NCBI GenBank assembly: GCA_015179045.1
Contig: WHUZ01000070.1
Span: 274,985 to 338,984, forward strand
Direction: 5' to 3'
DNA from: Kalaharituber pfeilii
Lineage: Eukaryota; Ascomycota; Pezizomycetes; Pezizales; Pezizaceae
Length of the DNA: 64,000 bases
Both the position numbers and the translations under genes were made by a program. Below are positions 54,737 to 64,000 of the stretch, in pieces. The notes under the pieces are model-generated. The model ran no database searches. It had not been told where the DNA came from and saw only the letters and a list, made by a program, of their open reading frames with translations. The first letter of the stretch is position 1. The number at the start of each line of letters is the position of its first letter.

Positions 54737-57424
54737 ATGTCGGTAGAAGGGGGAAACCCGAGGCTGGAGTTCCTTGGACCGGTGGGGGATGGGTGGACAG
54801 GGGAGGTTTTTGTCATTGACAGAAATGAAGTTTGGGGCATCGATGAGGTGCATAAGTGGGAGACAAAGGAGTGGTGGCTGGCAAATGTGGGAGAGGCAGA
54901 GGATGTTACGACGGTGAAGCAGAGAGTGGAGAGGGCGTGGAGAAAGGGAGGAGAATACGATGGGCAACTCGATATGATCGAGGAGCTGAGGAAGGATGCG
55001 GTGGGGGCAGCACAGAGGAGAGGGGTACCGGAGGTGAGCTGGGTAAAGACTGAGGAGCTCAGGAGCATTACGGACGTGGCAGAAGTGGTGCGGGTCTGGA
55101 GTAAAGACGCGGCAATGTTTAGGAAATATGAGGATGGAGCAGATGGGATAGAGATACAGAAGGACGTGGAAGTTCTAGACAATGCAACGCGGGAATGCAT
55201 TGTGGTGAGAAGGGGCCCCAGGTAGTTTTTGCGAGACAGCAGGAGACTCCGAGGACCACCAGGGTCATGATGAGTTGGGGGAGGAGGGGGGGCGAGAGAG
55301 GGAGGGACAGGAGTAGGAGCCCATCCCCGTATGATGGCAGGGGGAGGGAGCGAGCAGCGGGGGGACCTTGGAGATCCAGGACTCCCAACCGGAATATGGA
55401 CCGGTAGTGCCGAAGGTGGACCTGCCGGTGGTAAGAGAGGAGGAGGGGAGGAGGAGGAAGAAGACGAGGAAATGGGAGAAGAGGAAGGGAGATGGAGGAC
55501 GGGGAAGGGGAGGATGAGGAAGTCTCAGGGGAGGAGAGCAAGGGGGAGGAGGAAGAAGGGGAAGCTTTTGGAGGAGGGGGCGAAGGAGGTTCTAGCGCTC
55601 ATGCACGCAGCACAGGTGCTAAACAGGAGGGGAGAAGCACTGGGGAAGGAAGGGAAGAAGGGTCATCAGAAGGCGGTAAGAGAGGTGTGGGAGAAGGTAG
55701 GAGCAATCTTGGGGACAGAGGTCTTCGAGAAGGGATGGGGGGGAGCTGAGAGGAAGGGTGGGGAAAGGCGACACGGCTTTCGAGTATCATCGGAGGTGGA
55801 GGATGACGGGGAGGGAGGTGAGCAACTGGAAGGAAGAGGCGAAGGCAGTTAGAAAGGGGGTGAGGGAGAAGGCGGAGACAGAGACGCAGGAGAGGTTAGG
55901 GGCGTTGGAAGGATGGTGGCAGAAATGCACGTAGCGATGGGTCTGGCATCAGGAAAGGAAGAGAGGAAGCTGGAGAGGGAGAAGAGGAGGAGGGAGGAGG
56001 AGAAAGCTGAGGAGGAGAAGAGGAGGAAAAAGGAGAATGAGATCCGGGAGATACGGAAGTGGCAGGAGGAGCAGGAAAAGAAGAAGAGGAGGGAAGAAGA
56101 GAAGCAGAAGGAAGCGGAGGTAGAGAGCCGGAGAAAGATTGAGGAAGAAAGGAAGGCAGCAGTGAAGAGGGTGGAGGTTCTGAAGAACATGACGCACGTA
56201 ATTGGGACACCGGGGAGCTCGCAGGAGGAGCTCAAAAAGTTGGAGGAGGAGGAGAGGAAGCTGAAGGAGGAGGCGGAGAAAGCAGCAAGAGAGGCGGAGA
56301 AGAGAATTGAGGGGGAGAACTGGACGATTGTGAAGGGGAGGAAGTTGTGGAAGAGGACACTGAGGACCATCCACAAGGCGGCAGTGCCTTTTGGAAAGGA
56401 GGGGACGGAGGAGAGAAACATCCTCATGAAGAGGTGTGAGTCTCTCTGGGAGGCAATGGGGAAGGGAGCGGAGGAGAGAGGGTGGAGGATAGCGAGAGTG
56501 GAGAGGAACCCGGCAGTGTCCAAGTTCGAAAGGACTTGGTTCCTGGTGGATATAGAGGAGAAGGAGAGCCAGAAGGAGGTGATGGAGAGGTTCGGCGAAT
56601 GGATGCGCCTCATCTTTGGGGAGGACCTCGTGAGGGTGGAGGTCCACAATAAAAACGCGGTCCCCCTGGTGCTGAAGGGAGTTGATTATGAGGAGGGGAC
56701 GGAGGAGGTGGAGAAGATGAGGAGGATGCTAAGAGAGAAGAATCCGGACGTCAAGTTCGGCTTGAGACCACCGGTACGTTTCGGTGCAGTCCCACCCATG
56801 GGGAAACCAAGAGTTTCCCAAGTAAAGTTTGAGGTGGTGGACGCGGACGAGGCGGTGAAAGTTTTGAAGAAGGGCCTGGTGTGGAGAGGAGTGAGGAGGG
56901 TGGTAGAGAGGTATAAGCCGGGAGTGCACATGCAGGGAGACGTGCAAGTGAGCTACGCCAACATGGCGGCAGCGGCGGCGGCGGGGCAGCAGCAGCAGCA
57001 GAGGCAGCAGGGAGGAGGAGTGGCGGCAGGAAGGGGGTACCCAGCAGGGGTGCAGGTGGTGCATCCAAGCGTGGGGTTTGGAGCACCAGGGGCAGGAGTG
57101 CAGGTGCAGGTAGTTGGGACGCAGGCGAGCAACCAGGGGAGCCAGGGGATGGGTTGCTACAACTGCGGAAAGAAAGGTCATTTAGCAAGGGAGTGTAAGT
57201 TTAAGAAGGGGGTGATGACCTGTTACTGTTGCGGAGGGTGGGGGCACATTGCAAGGATGTGCATGGAGAGGCCGAAACCGGTCACTCCAAATCAAAGCCA
57301 GAAGAGGGAGAGAGTGGAGGAGACCCCGATGAAGAAGAAACAGGAGGAGGGCAGTAAGGCAATGAAAGTGGAAGGGGGGAAGGGAAGGGGAAGCAAACGG
57401 AGGTGGGGGGGAAGGGGGAAGTAA
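54737..57424 (+). pseudogene. LINE ORF1 (gag-like, CCHC zinc knuckles)
   Basis: Opens with MSVEGGNPRLEFLGPVGDGW and a helical domain to about 55200. A poorly ordered Arg/Ser/Gly/Glu-rich region follows in which the frame changes (a stop at 55223-55225 and a TAG at 55850-55852), then a long coiled-coil-like Glu/Lys/Arg segment (55960-56300). A globular block TWFLVDIEEKESQKEVMERF (56.5-56.9 kb), an Ala/Gln/Gly-rich spacer, and two zinc knuckles CYNCGKKGHLAREC and CYCCGGWGHIARMC (57.15-57.26 kb) follow. The final 503 codons (55913-57424) are open. The protein would package LINE RNA; this copy is interrupted. Confidence 0.8.
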
Positions 57425-57651
57425 AGTTTTCGGGAGTCCTGTCAGAGGACTGGGATGCGGAGGCGAGAGCGTTGGAGTTGGTGGAGTGGATGAAGGAGAG
57501 AAAGGGAGGAGAGAGGATGGATGTGGATGACAGAAGGGACATGGCGGGGTCTATACATGCACCGGGGGTGAGGTTGGGAGATATTTTTGGGGACGGAGGC
57601 CTGCTTGATGGGGGGTGGGAAGCAGAGAGCAGCGGGGTACCCAGACCAGTA

Positions 57652-60600
57652 TGGTGAAGGTAGGGTACCAGAATGTTGGGGGATCGTCGGTGGGGGGCAT
57701 GTGTGGAGGGAGACCATGTTCAAGGAAGGGTGGGACTTGGGCTTTGAGGGAGAAGTGTGGAAAAGGGAAGAAGTGGGGGATGGAAAGTGGGGGGGCACCC
57801 GAGTCTGAAGAGGATCGGGGGGGTCGGGAAGGAGACGAGGGTGGTAGGATGGGAGCGGAGAGAGGGGAGAGGGGGGAGGAGGGGCGACGGGAATATAGTA
57901 TGGGGAGAGAGGGAGGGGGTGGCAGTAGGGGGGGTATATGTGGATGGGAGATGGAGGAACGAGGAGTTTGAGAGGTGGCTGGAAGGAGTGCTAGAGGTGC
58001 AGGGCAGGTGCGTCCTAGTGGGGGACTGGAACGCGCACAGCCCGGCGTGGAGTCTGGAAGGGGTGGAGGAGAGTGGGAGGGGCAGGATTCTGAGGGAGAG
58101 GATGGAGGGGCTGGCTTCACCTTGGTGGGAGAAAGGGAAGCAACGTGGAGGAGGGAAGTGGAGGGGAGGTTGAGAGAGTCGAGGATCGACTTGGTGTGGG
58201 TAAGGGGAGTGACGGTGGACCGGGTGGGCCTGGTGGATGTGGGGTCGGACCACTCGGGGCTGGTGGTAGAATTCAGGGGAGAGGGGGAGGTGGAAGAAGG
58301 GAGAACAGGGTAGTGAGGGTTGACTGGGAGAGGATGGAAGAGGAGGTAGAGGGGTGGGGGGGGAGTGGGGGAGGAGGAAAGGAAGGAGTGGTTGGAGAGG
58401 GTAGGGGGAGGGACCGCATACGAGAGGCTGAAAAGGTGGAAGAGGTCCCTAGAGAAAGAGGTGAGAGTGGGGGGGAGGAGCAAGAGGTGGTGGACGGAAG
58501 AGATAGAGGAGATGAGGAAAGAAGTCAACAGGCTGGCACGGGGGGGATAGGGGCCAGAGCGAGGTTGACGGAGGGGGAGAGGGTGAGGGGTTGGAAGGCG
58601 GCGGTGCAAAGGATGAAGTGGAATATCCGGGAGGAGAAGAAGAAGTGCTGGAGGGAGTTCGTAGAAGAGGAAGGGTATAGCGACCCATGGAGGGTGGTGA
58701 GGGTGGCGAAGGACCCTTTCGGCGGAAAGGAGAGGATGGGAAGGTTGAAAGATGAGGAGGGGAGGGAGTTGGAGGGGGACGGAGAGAAGGTGAGGGCGCT
58801 GGTGGAGAGGAATTTTGCGTGGAGGGAAGAGGGGAGGCAGAGGCGGGGGAGGAGGTGGGGAGGGGGAAGCGGAGGAGGAGGGGATGAGAGGGAGAGGGAG
58901 AGAGTAGAAGGAGAAGTGAGGGCTGCGTTGCAGGGCACCAAAAACAATTCGGCACCGGGACCCGACGGAATCGGATACCGATTGATCAAAGCTGCCCTGA
59001 AGACTCCCATAGGGGATGAGTTAGTGAGGGAGATCGCCGAAAACTGGATCCCAAACAGGACCCCAGCGGAGTGGAGAGAGATGAGGGTCGTCATGATACC
59101 GAAGCCGGGCAAGGACATCAAGACGGCGAAAGCGTGGAGGCCAATCAACCTGATTAACTGTATCGGGAAGATCGGGGAGAAAGTCATGGCCAGCAGGCTA
59201 CAGAAAGAAGACCGACTCTTCCACAGGCTCCAGCTAGGAGCACGCAAGGGGAGGAATGCGATCCAGGCGATGGCGAGGGCGGTAACAAAGGTGCAGAGGT
59301 GCCTGCACAGGGGGGGAGAGCAGCGTGGGTGACGGCGGATGTTAAAGGAGGCTTTAACATCGTGAGGAAGGAGGTGGTCCTGAGAAGGATTGAGGAGAGG
59401 GGGAGCGAGGGGGTGAGAAAGAAGCGGAGGTGGCTGGAGGAGTTTATGGGAGGCAGGGAGTTCGGAGTGTGGTGGGACGGCGAGGAGAAAGGGAGGGGCA
59501 GGTCGAACGTGGGGGTTCCGCAAGGGTCACCACTGTCACCGGTCATCTTCCTCATCTTCATGGCACCCACCATTGAGAAGATGGAGAGAAGGCTGAGGGG
59601 GGTGGCGATGGGGGCGGAGGTAGAAGTGCCATCGTATGTTGACGACCTGGCAGCAACGATCCTAGACTGGCACGGGTACTGGGATATGGGGCGGCTCAGG
59701 GAGAAGGTGAAGGTGGCGATGGCGGAGGTGGCGGAGGAAGACCAGATCCCGCTGGAGGAGTCGAAGTGGGAGATGATAACCTTCGGGTGGGAAGGAGGTG
59801 GAAGAAAGAGGGGGAGATGCTAAAGTGGTTAGGGGTCATCTTCGATGAGAACTTGACCTTTGGCGCACATTGGCGAAACAGGCTGAGCCGAGCGCGGAGG
59901 CTAGCGGGGGCTCTCTCGGGACTAGGGCAACCGGAACTGGGGGATGTCTCCACGCAGCTAGAGGCAAGCCTACACGGGATGGTGAGGGCGGTTGCAATGT
60001 GGGGAAGCGAGTCGGGTGGAGGGGACAGAAGGAATGGAGGAAGGAGATGGAGAGAGTCCAGCTGCAGGTGTTGAAGAAGGCGGCTGGAGGAGGGAGAGGA
60101 GCGGGGGTAGGAGGGGTGAGTGCGGTGTGTGGAGTGGAGGACGTGGAGACGGTCCTGGATGGCGCGCAAGCGAGGGCGATCGTCCGGGAGGTGGAGGCGC
60201 CGTCAGAGCTGGCGGAGCTTTGCACGGGCGACTTCGGAGGGAGTGAGGAGAGAGAGGAGGAGGCGAGAAACTGGAGAGACCGGGGGTGCAGTGGGCGGTG
60301 GTCGAGAATGAGGGGTATGAAGCAGTGCTGGACCGCTGGCAAGGTCAGTGGGCGAGGTTCTCGGAGGAGGGGAGGAGATCTCGTGGGGAGGGGGGTGTGA
60401 GAAGGTGGAGGTGAAAGTGGTGGAGAGGCGGAAAGGAGAAGTGGAGACGAGGGGGGAGTGGGAAGCCGCGATCGGGGAAGCCGGAAGAGAAAAGGGCAGT
60501 CCTTTTCTCCGACGGCAGCAAGATCGAGGACAGCAAGGTGGGAGCAGGGGTGTGGGGGAGGTCGGCAGCCGTGGCGGAGGTGGTGGGGAGAACGGCGACG

Positions 60601-60985
60601 GTGTTCGATGGGGAGGTGAGGGGAGTGAGAAAGGCGCTGGAGAGTGTGGAGGAGGAGGTCCCTGTACTGATCTGTTTAGATTCTGAGGCTGCCGTCATGG
60701 CGATCCAGAAGGCAGGCAGGGAGGGAAAGGGGAAAACCGAGGATGTGAGGAGAGTGGTGGATGCCGTGGCGAGGAAGAAAAGAAGGGAGGGGATGCGAAA
60801 CTGATGTGGGTCAAGGCTCACATCGGAATCGCAGGAATGAGAAGGCGGATGAGTGGGCGAAGAAGGGGACGGTGATGCAGGGGAAGGAGGTGGCCACCGG
60901 AAGTGGGGTGCGCCAGAGGGTGAAGGCGTGGAGGAAGGAGAAGAGAGAAGTGGAGGTTTGGAGGAGGAAAGGTCATGGAGTGGAA
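57652..60985 (+). pseudogene. LINE ORF2: endonuclease, reverse transcriptase, RNase H (broken)
   Basis: Starts MVKVGYQNVGGSSVGG, the first strand of an AP-type endonuclease. GDWNAHSPAWSLEGV, RIDLVWVRGVTVD and VGSDHSGLVVEF follow in other frames (57.95-58.29 kb). RT: NNSAPGPDGIGYRLIKAALK, VVMIPKPGKD, WRPINLINCIGKIGEK, VTADVKGGFNIVRKE, VPQGSPLSPVIF and SYVDDLAAT with the catalytic YVDD intact (58.9-59.65 kb). KWLGVIFDENLTFGAHW follows. RNase H: FDGEVRGV, CLDSEAA, then LMWVKAH and NEKADEWAKKG in different frames; the LDGSK block is itself shifted. At least five frame changes, so inactive as written. Confidence 0.85.
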
Positions 60986-61329
60986 TAGGATGCAGTATCC
61001 AATTTCACTGCCTTGCGCCTGGAGAGAGGGAGGTGTGCGTGTGGTTGAAGAGGATAGGGGCGGCTGAGTCGGATAAGTGCAGGTGCGGGGAGGTGCAAAC
61101 CGGGGAGCACTCGCTTTCCGATGCAGAAACCAGAAGAACCGTCCAGAAGGCTTTGAGAGGTGGGGCGACATGGAAAAGATTGGAAGAGAAAGGCGGAGAA
61201 TGGGGAGGAGTATGACGTTTTGGAGAATTTCTTCGCTGGGGTCAAGTTCTAGAAGGTAGGAGAATGCGGGGTCAAGTTCTAGAAGCTAGGAGAGCGGGGG
61301 CGACGGCGCGTGGGGGCCATGTACGTAGA

Positions 61330-61408
61330 GAGTTAGTTTAGCCTGTCTCCGGGCTATGAGGGCTTGCCCAGGGACCCTGCCATGGCCAAGTGCTACAAGC
61401 GGGGTTAT

Positions 61409-61437
<29 letters not shown>
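61330..61437 (+). terminator. LINE 3' terminal hairpin and A-tail
   Basis: GCCTGTCTCCGGGCTATGAGG, CTTGCCCAGGGACCCTG and CAAGCGGGGTTATGTGATTT precede the A-run. This terminal block is what the bare tails at 9752, 13104, 13388, 9359, 15070 and 47673 share, so it is probably the RT recognition end. Confidence 0.7.
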
Positions 61438-61439
<2 letters not shown>

Positions 61440-61942
61440 CCAACCTCCCCAACCCACCTTCAGCCCACACAGTCACCTCGACAGCGGGGGCACCTCGAGA
61501 CCCCATCAGAGGCCTCCCACACTACGAAAATTTACCACCCGGACGCCACTATCCCCAACAACACACACTCGCCACTCAACATACCACCAACGCCACTCCG
61601 GCGCCCAGCTCCAATAGGCATCCACGGATAAGAGGCAACAACCAATCACAAAATGCCAAATGACAAGAAGACGGAAGGAAAGGACAACTGGGACAGCTTC
61701 GTGAAGGAACTGTTGATGAAAGAAGACGAGGCAAAGAAGCCCCAACCGCTAACACAGGAAAACCTCCGGAAGGCGACGGCGACGGCGACAAAGCAAAACC
61801 GCCACTCCACCAAAGACGGCCCCAAGACTAGACCCGTTCACAGTCGTCGCGAGGGCTGTCACGACGTATCTAAAGACAGAAAACAAAGGCAAAAGAGGGA
61901 CATTCATATACTTCGAGTATCTGGATGACCCAGACGACCCGG

Positions 61943-61995
61943 ATCGCCATAGCCCACAGGGCGGTAAGCGATAAATGATATAAAAAAAAAAAAAA
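61943..61995 (+). mobile_element. Micro-retro-insertion, module copy L
   Basis: ATCGCCATAGCCCACAGGGC, GGTAAGCGATAAATGATAT and A15, flanked by ACCCGG at 61937-61942 and 61996-62001 (6 bp). It is inserted in a body that itself ends in the same module. Confidence 0.7.
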
Positions 61996-62101
61996 ACCCG
62001 GTAGTCACCTGGGGAGACGCCGACGACGGCCGACCCAGGTGGGTGGAGAACAAAAGACAATTTTTCTGGCCCACCAGAGGTCCTCGCCATAGCCCATAAG
62101 G

Positions 62102-63957
62102 TGCCCGAAGTGGTAACGATCTGCCCCCCTGTAACGATCCATTCTCTGGGCACTCCTCGTCATACATTCCTCGCTCTACTACTTATTTTGGATATATTGC
62201 AACTATAGAAATTGCTAACAATATTATACCCAATTTGACATCGCTGAATCAGAATTTGCTATCATAATGAGGAAAAAATCAAAATTCCATTATTTACAAC
62301 CAAATTCATTATTATTCACCTAATTTGAAGCTCTCCCTGTATAGAGTATAGCTCAACATCCTCGAAATCAGGAAAATAATAATAGAAAACTAGTAATTCT
62401 CATCCATCTAGGGCTGGTCTTTTTATTAAAAGTCAATATTGGATATACAGATCATGTGGGATGCAGTGCGCCTTCAATTGTATAGAAGTAGTTTATGTTC
62501 CTGAGCTAATCTCCATACCTTGATCTGACCTTCAGTGTTCCTAGACTCCTCAAGTGATTCAGGAATACGGGACTTGAAGTTGTAGTAGTTGAAGCACTAG
62601 GGGGTAACAGTAACTCCTTCTGAGGTTCCAGGTATGACAGAAGAGACCTATGGCTCAAATCTGCTATTGGAACCTTGTTCTACCCACCCCCCTTCTAGTA
62701 TTCAGACCCTCCTATCTCATGAACTAAAGATCTTTCCCAGCCCCAGCCTTGCATGTGAAGTTCCTCTATGGTATCTTTTTGTAACTTGTTCAGCTGCAGC
62801 CATCTCTCTCTATTTTCGTTCCTCTTTTGCCTTACTTTCTCGATCCATCGCTGCTAACTACTTTGCATATCAGCGCTTCTTTCTTATCCTAAACTATTTT
62901 CGCACCTTCTGAAGTTTCTCTTCCTCCTTTCTGACCTTCGCTGGTACTCTCCGAACATCTCCTACTATTTTTTCCTTCTATTTCCAGTATTGCTTTAACT
63001 TCAGCTCGAGGCGGCTTAGGAGGAAGTGGTGAATATAACGTCTTGGGCGTCTTGGGTAGAGAACCGCATCCACCAGATCAGTGAAAAAACACTTGACTAG
63101 TGACGTTTACTAGTCCTCTGCATAGCTCATTTAGCAATACGCACCTGCATCCCATATATTTTGCTGTCGCATTTCGCATACGTCGCATATACGCTCTATC
63201 GGCCACCCGAGGTGACCCATGACAGCAAGGCAAAAGAAGAACGAAAATAGAGAGAGAATGGCTGCAGCTGAACAAGTTACAAAAAGATACATAGAGGAAC
63301 TCACATGCAAGGGCTGGGGCTGGGAAAGATCTTTAGTTCATGAGATAGGAGGGTCTGAATACTAGAAGGGGGGGTGGGTAGAACAAGGTTCCAATAGCAG
63401 ATTTGAGCCATAGGTTCTCTTCTGTCATACCTGGAACCTCAGAAGGAGTTACTGTTACACCCCTAGTGCTTCAATACTACAACTTCAAGTCCCGGTATTC
63501 CTGAATCACTTGAGGAGTCTAGGAACACTGAAGGTCAGATCAAGGTATAGAGATTAGCTCACGAATATAAACTACTTCTATACAATTGAAGGTGCATTGC
63601 ATCCCACATGATCTGTATATGCAATATTGACTTTTAATAAAAAGACCAGCCCTAAGATAGATGAGAATTACTAGTTTTCTATATAATTTTTCTGATTTCG
63701 AGAATGTTGAGCTATACTATATACAGGGAGGACTCAACTTACGTAAATAATGATAAATTTAGTTGTAAATTTGGAATTTTGATTTTTTCTTCATTATGAT
63801 AGCAAATTCTGATTCAGCGATGTCAAATTGGTATAATGTTAAGCAATTTCTATAGTTGCAATATATTCAAATAAAAGTAGTAGAGTGAGGAATGCATGAC
63901 GAGGAGTGCCCAGAGAGTGGATCGTTACAGGGGGGCAGATCGTTACCACTTCGGGCA
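62102..63957. mobile_element. Fold-back element with ~730-bp inverted arms
   Basis: Left arm 62102-62834 and right arm 63227-63957 are near-identical inverted copies ending TGCCCGAAGTGGTAACG / CGTTACCACTTCGGGCA. The spacer is about 390 bp and includes a piece of repeat R2 (AACACTTGACTAGTGACG). There is no transposase. It splits the module of the surrounding element. The junction bases CCATAAGG (left) and CGCTAGGG (right) could be a diverged 8-bp target duplication, which would fit hAT, but this is weak. Confidence 0.85.
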
Positions 63958-64000
63958 CGCTAGGGCGGCATGTGAGTAATGAAATAAAAAAAATAAAAAA

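Larger units (their letters stand above)
54205..61437 (+). mobile_element. Near-full-length Tad1-like LINE, ~7.2 kb, inactivated
   Basis: Contains a 5' UTR with 30-bp repeats, ORF1 (54737-57424) with CCHC knuckles, ORF2 (57652-60985) with endonuclease, RT and RNase H, and a 3' UTR ending GCGGGGTTATGTGATTT followed by about A24 (to 61437). The 5' limit is placed where similarity to the gypsy relic stops. No target duplication can be matched because the 3' flank is another element. The coding strand is extraordinarily purine-rich (runs of GGAGGAGAAG). Several frameshifts and at least one nonsense codon break both ORFs. Confidence 0.85.
61441..64000 (+). mobile_element. Second LINE-type element body, host of a three-layer nest
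   Basis: The body (61441-61942, 61996-62101) is C-rich and partly coding: DNWDSFVKELLMKEDEAKK, then FTVVARAVTTYLKTENKGK and GTFIYFEYLDDPDDP, with frameshifts. It ends in the module (TCGCCATAGCCCATAAGG at 62084-62101, resuming TAGGGCGGCATGTGAGTAA at 63961) and an A-tail at the window end. It is interrupted by a 53-bp micro-insertion (61943-61995) and by the fold-back element (62102-63957). Together with 31713-32720 it suggests short ORF1-plus-tail derivatives of the module's parent LINE. Confidence 0.65.

Noticed and set aside
55849..57188. Minus-strand Ser/Leu-rich frames of 150-266 residues
   Set aside because: Antisense of LINE ORF1, whose zinc knuckles and coiled coil fix the coding strand.
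57551..59573. Pro/Ser-rich minus-strand ORFs up to 352 residues
   Set aside because: Complement of the purine-rich LINE ORF2; no domain, and the RT and RNase H motifs are on the plus strand.

Overview
The window looks like a repeat-rich chromosomal region of a filamentous ascomycete (Pezizomycotina). Evidence: short spliceosomal introns of 46-88 bp with GTRNGY-type donors and CTAAC/CTAAT branch sites, fungal NACHT-type NOD-like receptors (one with WD40 and one with ankyrin repeats of high internal identity), an SRPK-like kinase, a Tad1-type LINE with RNase H and CCHC knuckles, and relics of Ty1/copia, Ty3/gypsy, pogo, PIF/Harbinger, Mutator-like and other elements. A truffle-like Pezizomycete would fit, but the sequence alone does not settle the species.

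Layout. 1-15 kb is a transposon graveyard: a frameshifted DDE transposase, LINE pieces joined in opposite orientations, rearranged copia fragments, gypsy gag/RT/integrase scraps, a Harbinger fragment and relics of a Myb/SANT-like gene. 15-19.6 kb holds a Harbinger-type MITE and a pogo-like transposase relic. 19.67-23.63 kb carries an apparently intact NACHT / pentapeptide-like / WD40 receptor in five exons, followed by a decayed WD40 relic. 25.3-26.5 kb encodes a two-exon PD-(D/E)XK nuclease-fold protein. 26.6-34.5 kb is tandem repeats, a fold-back element and a LINE ORF1 relic. 34.55-38.45 kb is an intact-looking NACHT-ankyrin receptor in five exons on the minus strand. 39-48 kb contains a 1,975-bp Mutator-like element with a perfect 9-bp target duplication, a decayed inverted-repeat element and an unrecognised coding relic. 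49.3-50.9 kb is a five-exon SRPK-like kinase. 51.7-54.2 kb is a decayed gypsy pol. 54.2-61.4 kb is a near-full-length but broken Tad1-like LINE. 61.4-64 kb is a three-layer nest: a second LINE-type body, a 53-bp retro-insertion in it, and a 1.86-kb fold-back element in its 3' tail.

Four genes appear functional: the two receptors, the nuclease-fold protein and the kinase. The receptors and the nuclease-fold protein lie within 19 kb. Receptors of this type are known in fungi for non-self recognition, and near-identical repeat arrays are the signature of their fast-evolving sensor domains. Whether these genes act together is inference.

The most distinctive signals are: (1) at least thirteen copies of a roughly 40-nt hairpin module with an A-tail, many inserted alone as 50-70-bp units with target-site duplications and starting within a few bases of the same point, so either a minute retroposon or LINE copies truncated at a hairpin; (2) one of these fused to an unrelated coding fragment inside a single target duplication; (3) two introns of the WD40 receptor that begin with a copy of the exon sequence following them, as expected if they arose by local tandem duplication; (4) two large fold-back elements and a Mutator-like element carrying a 179-bp satellite array.
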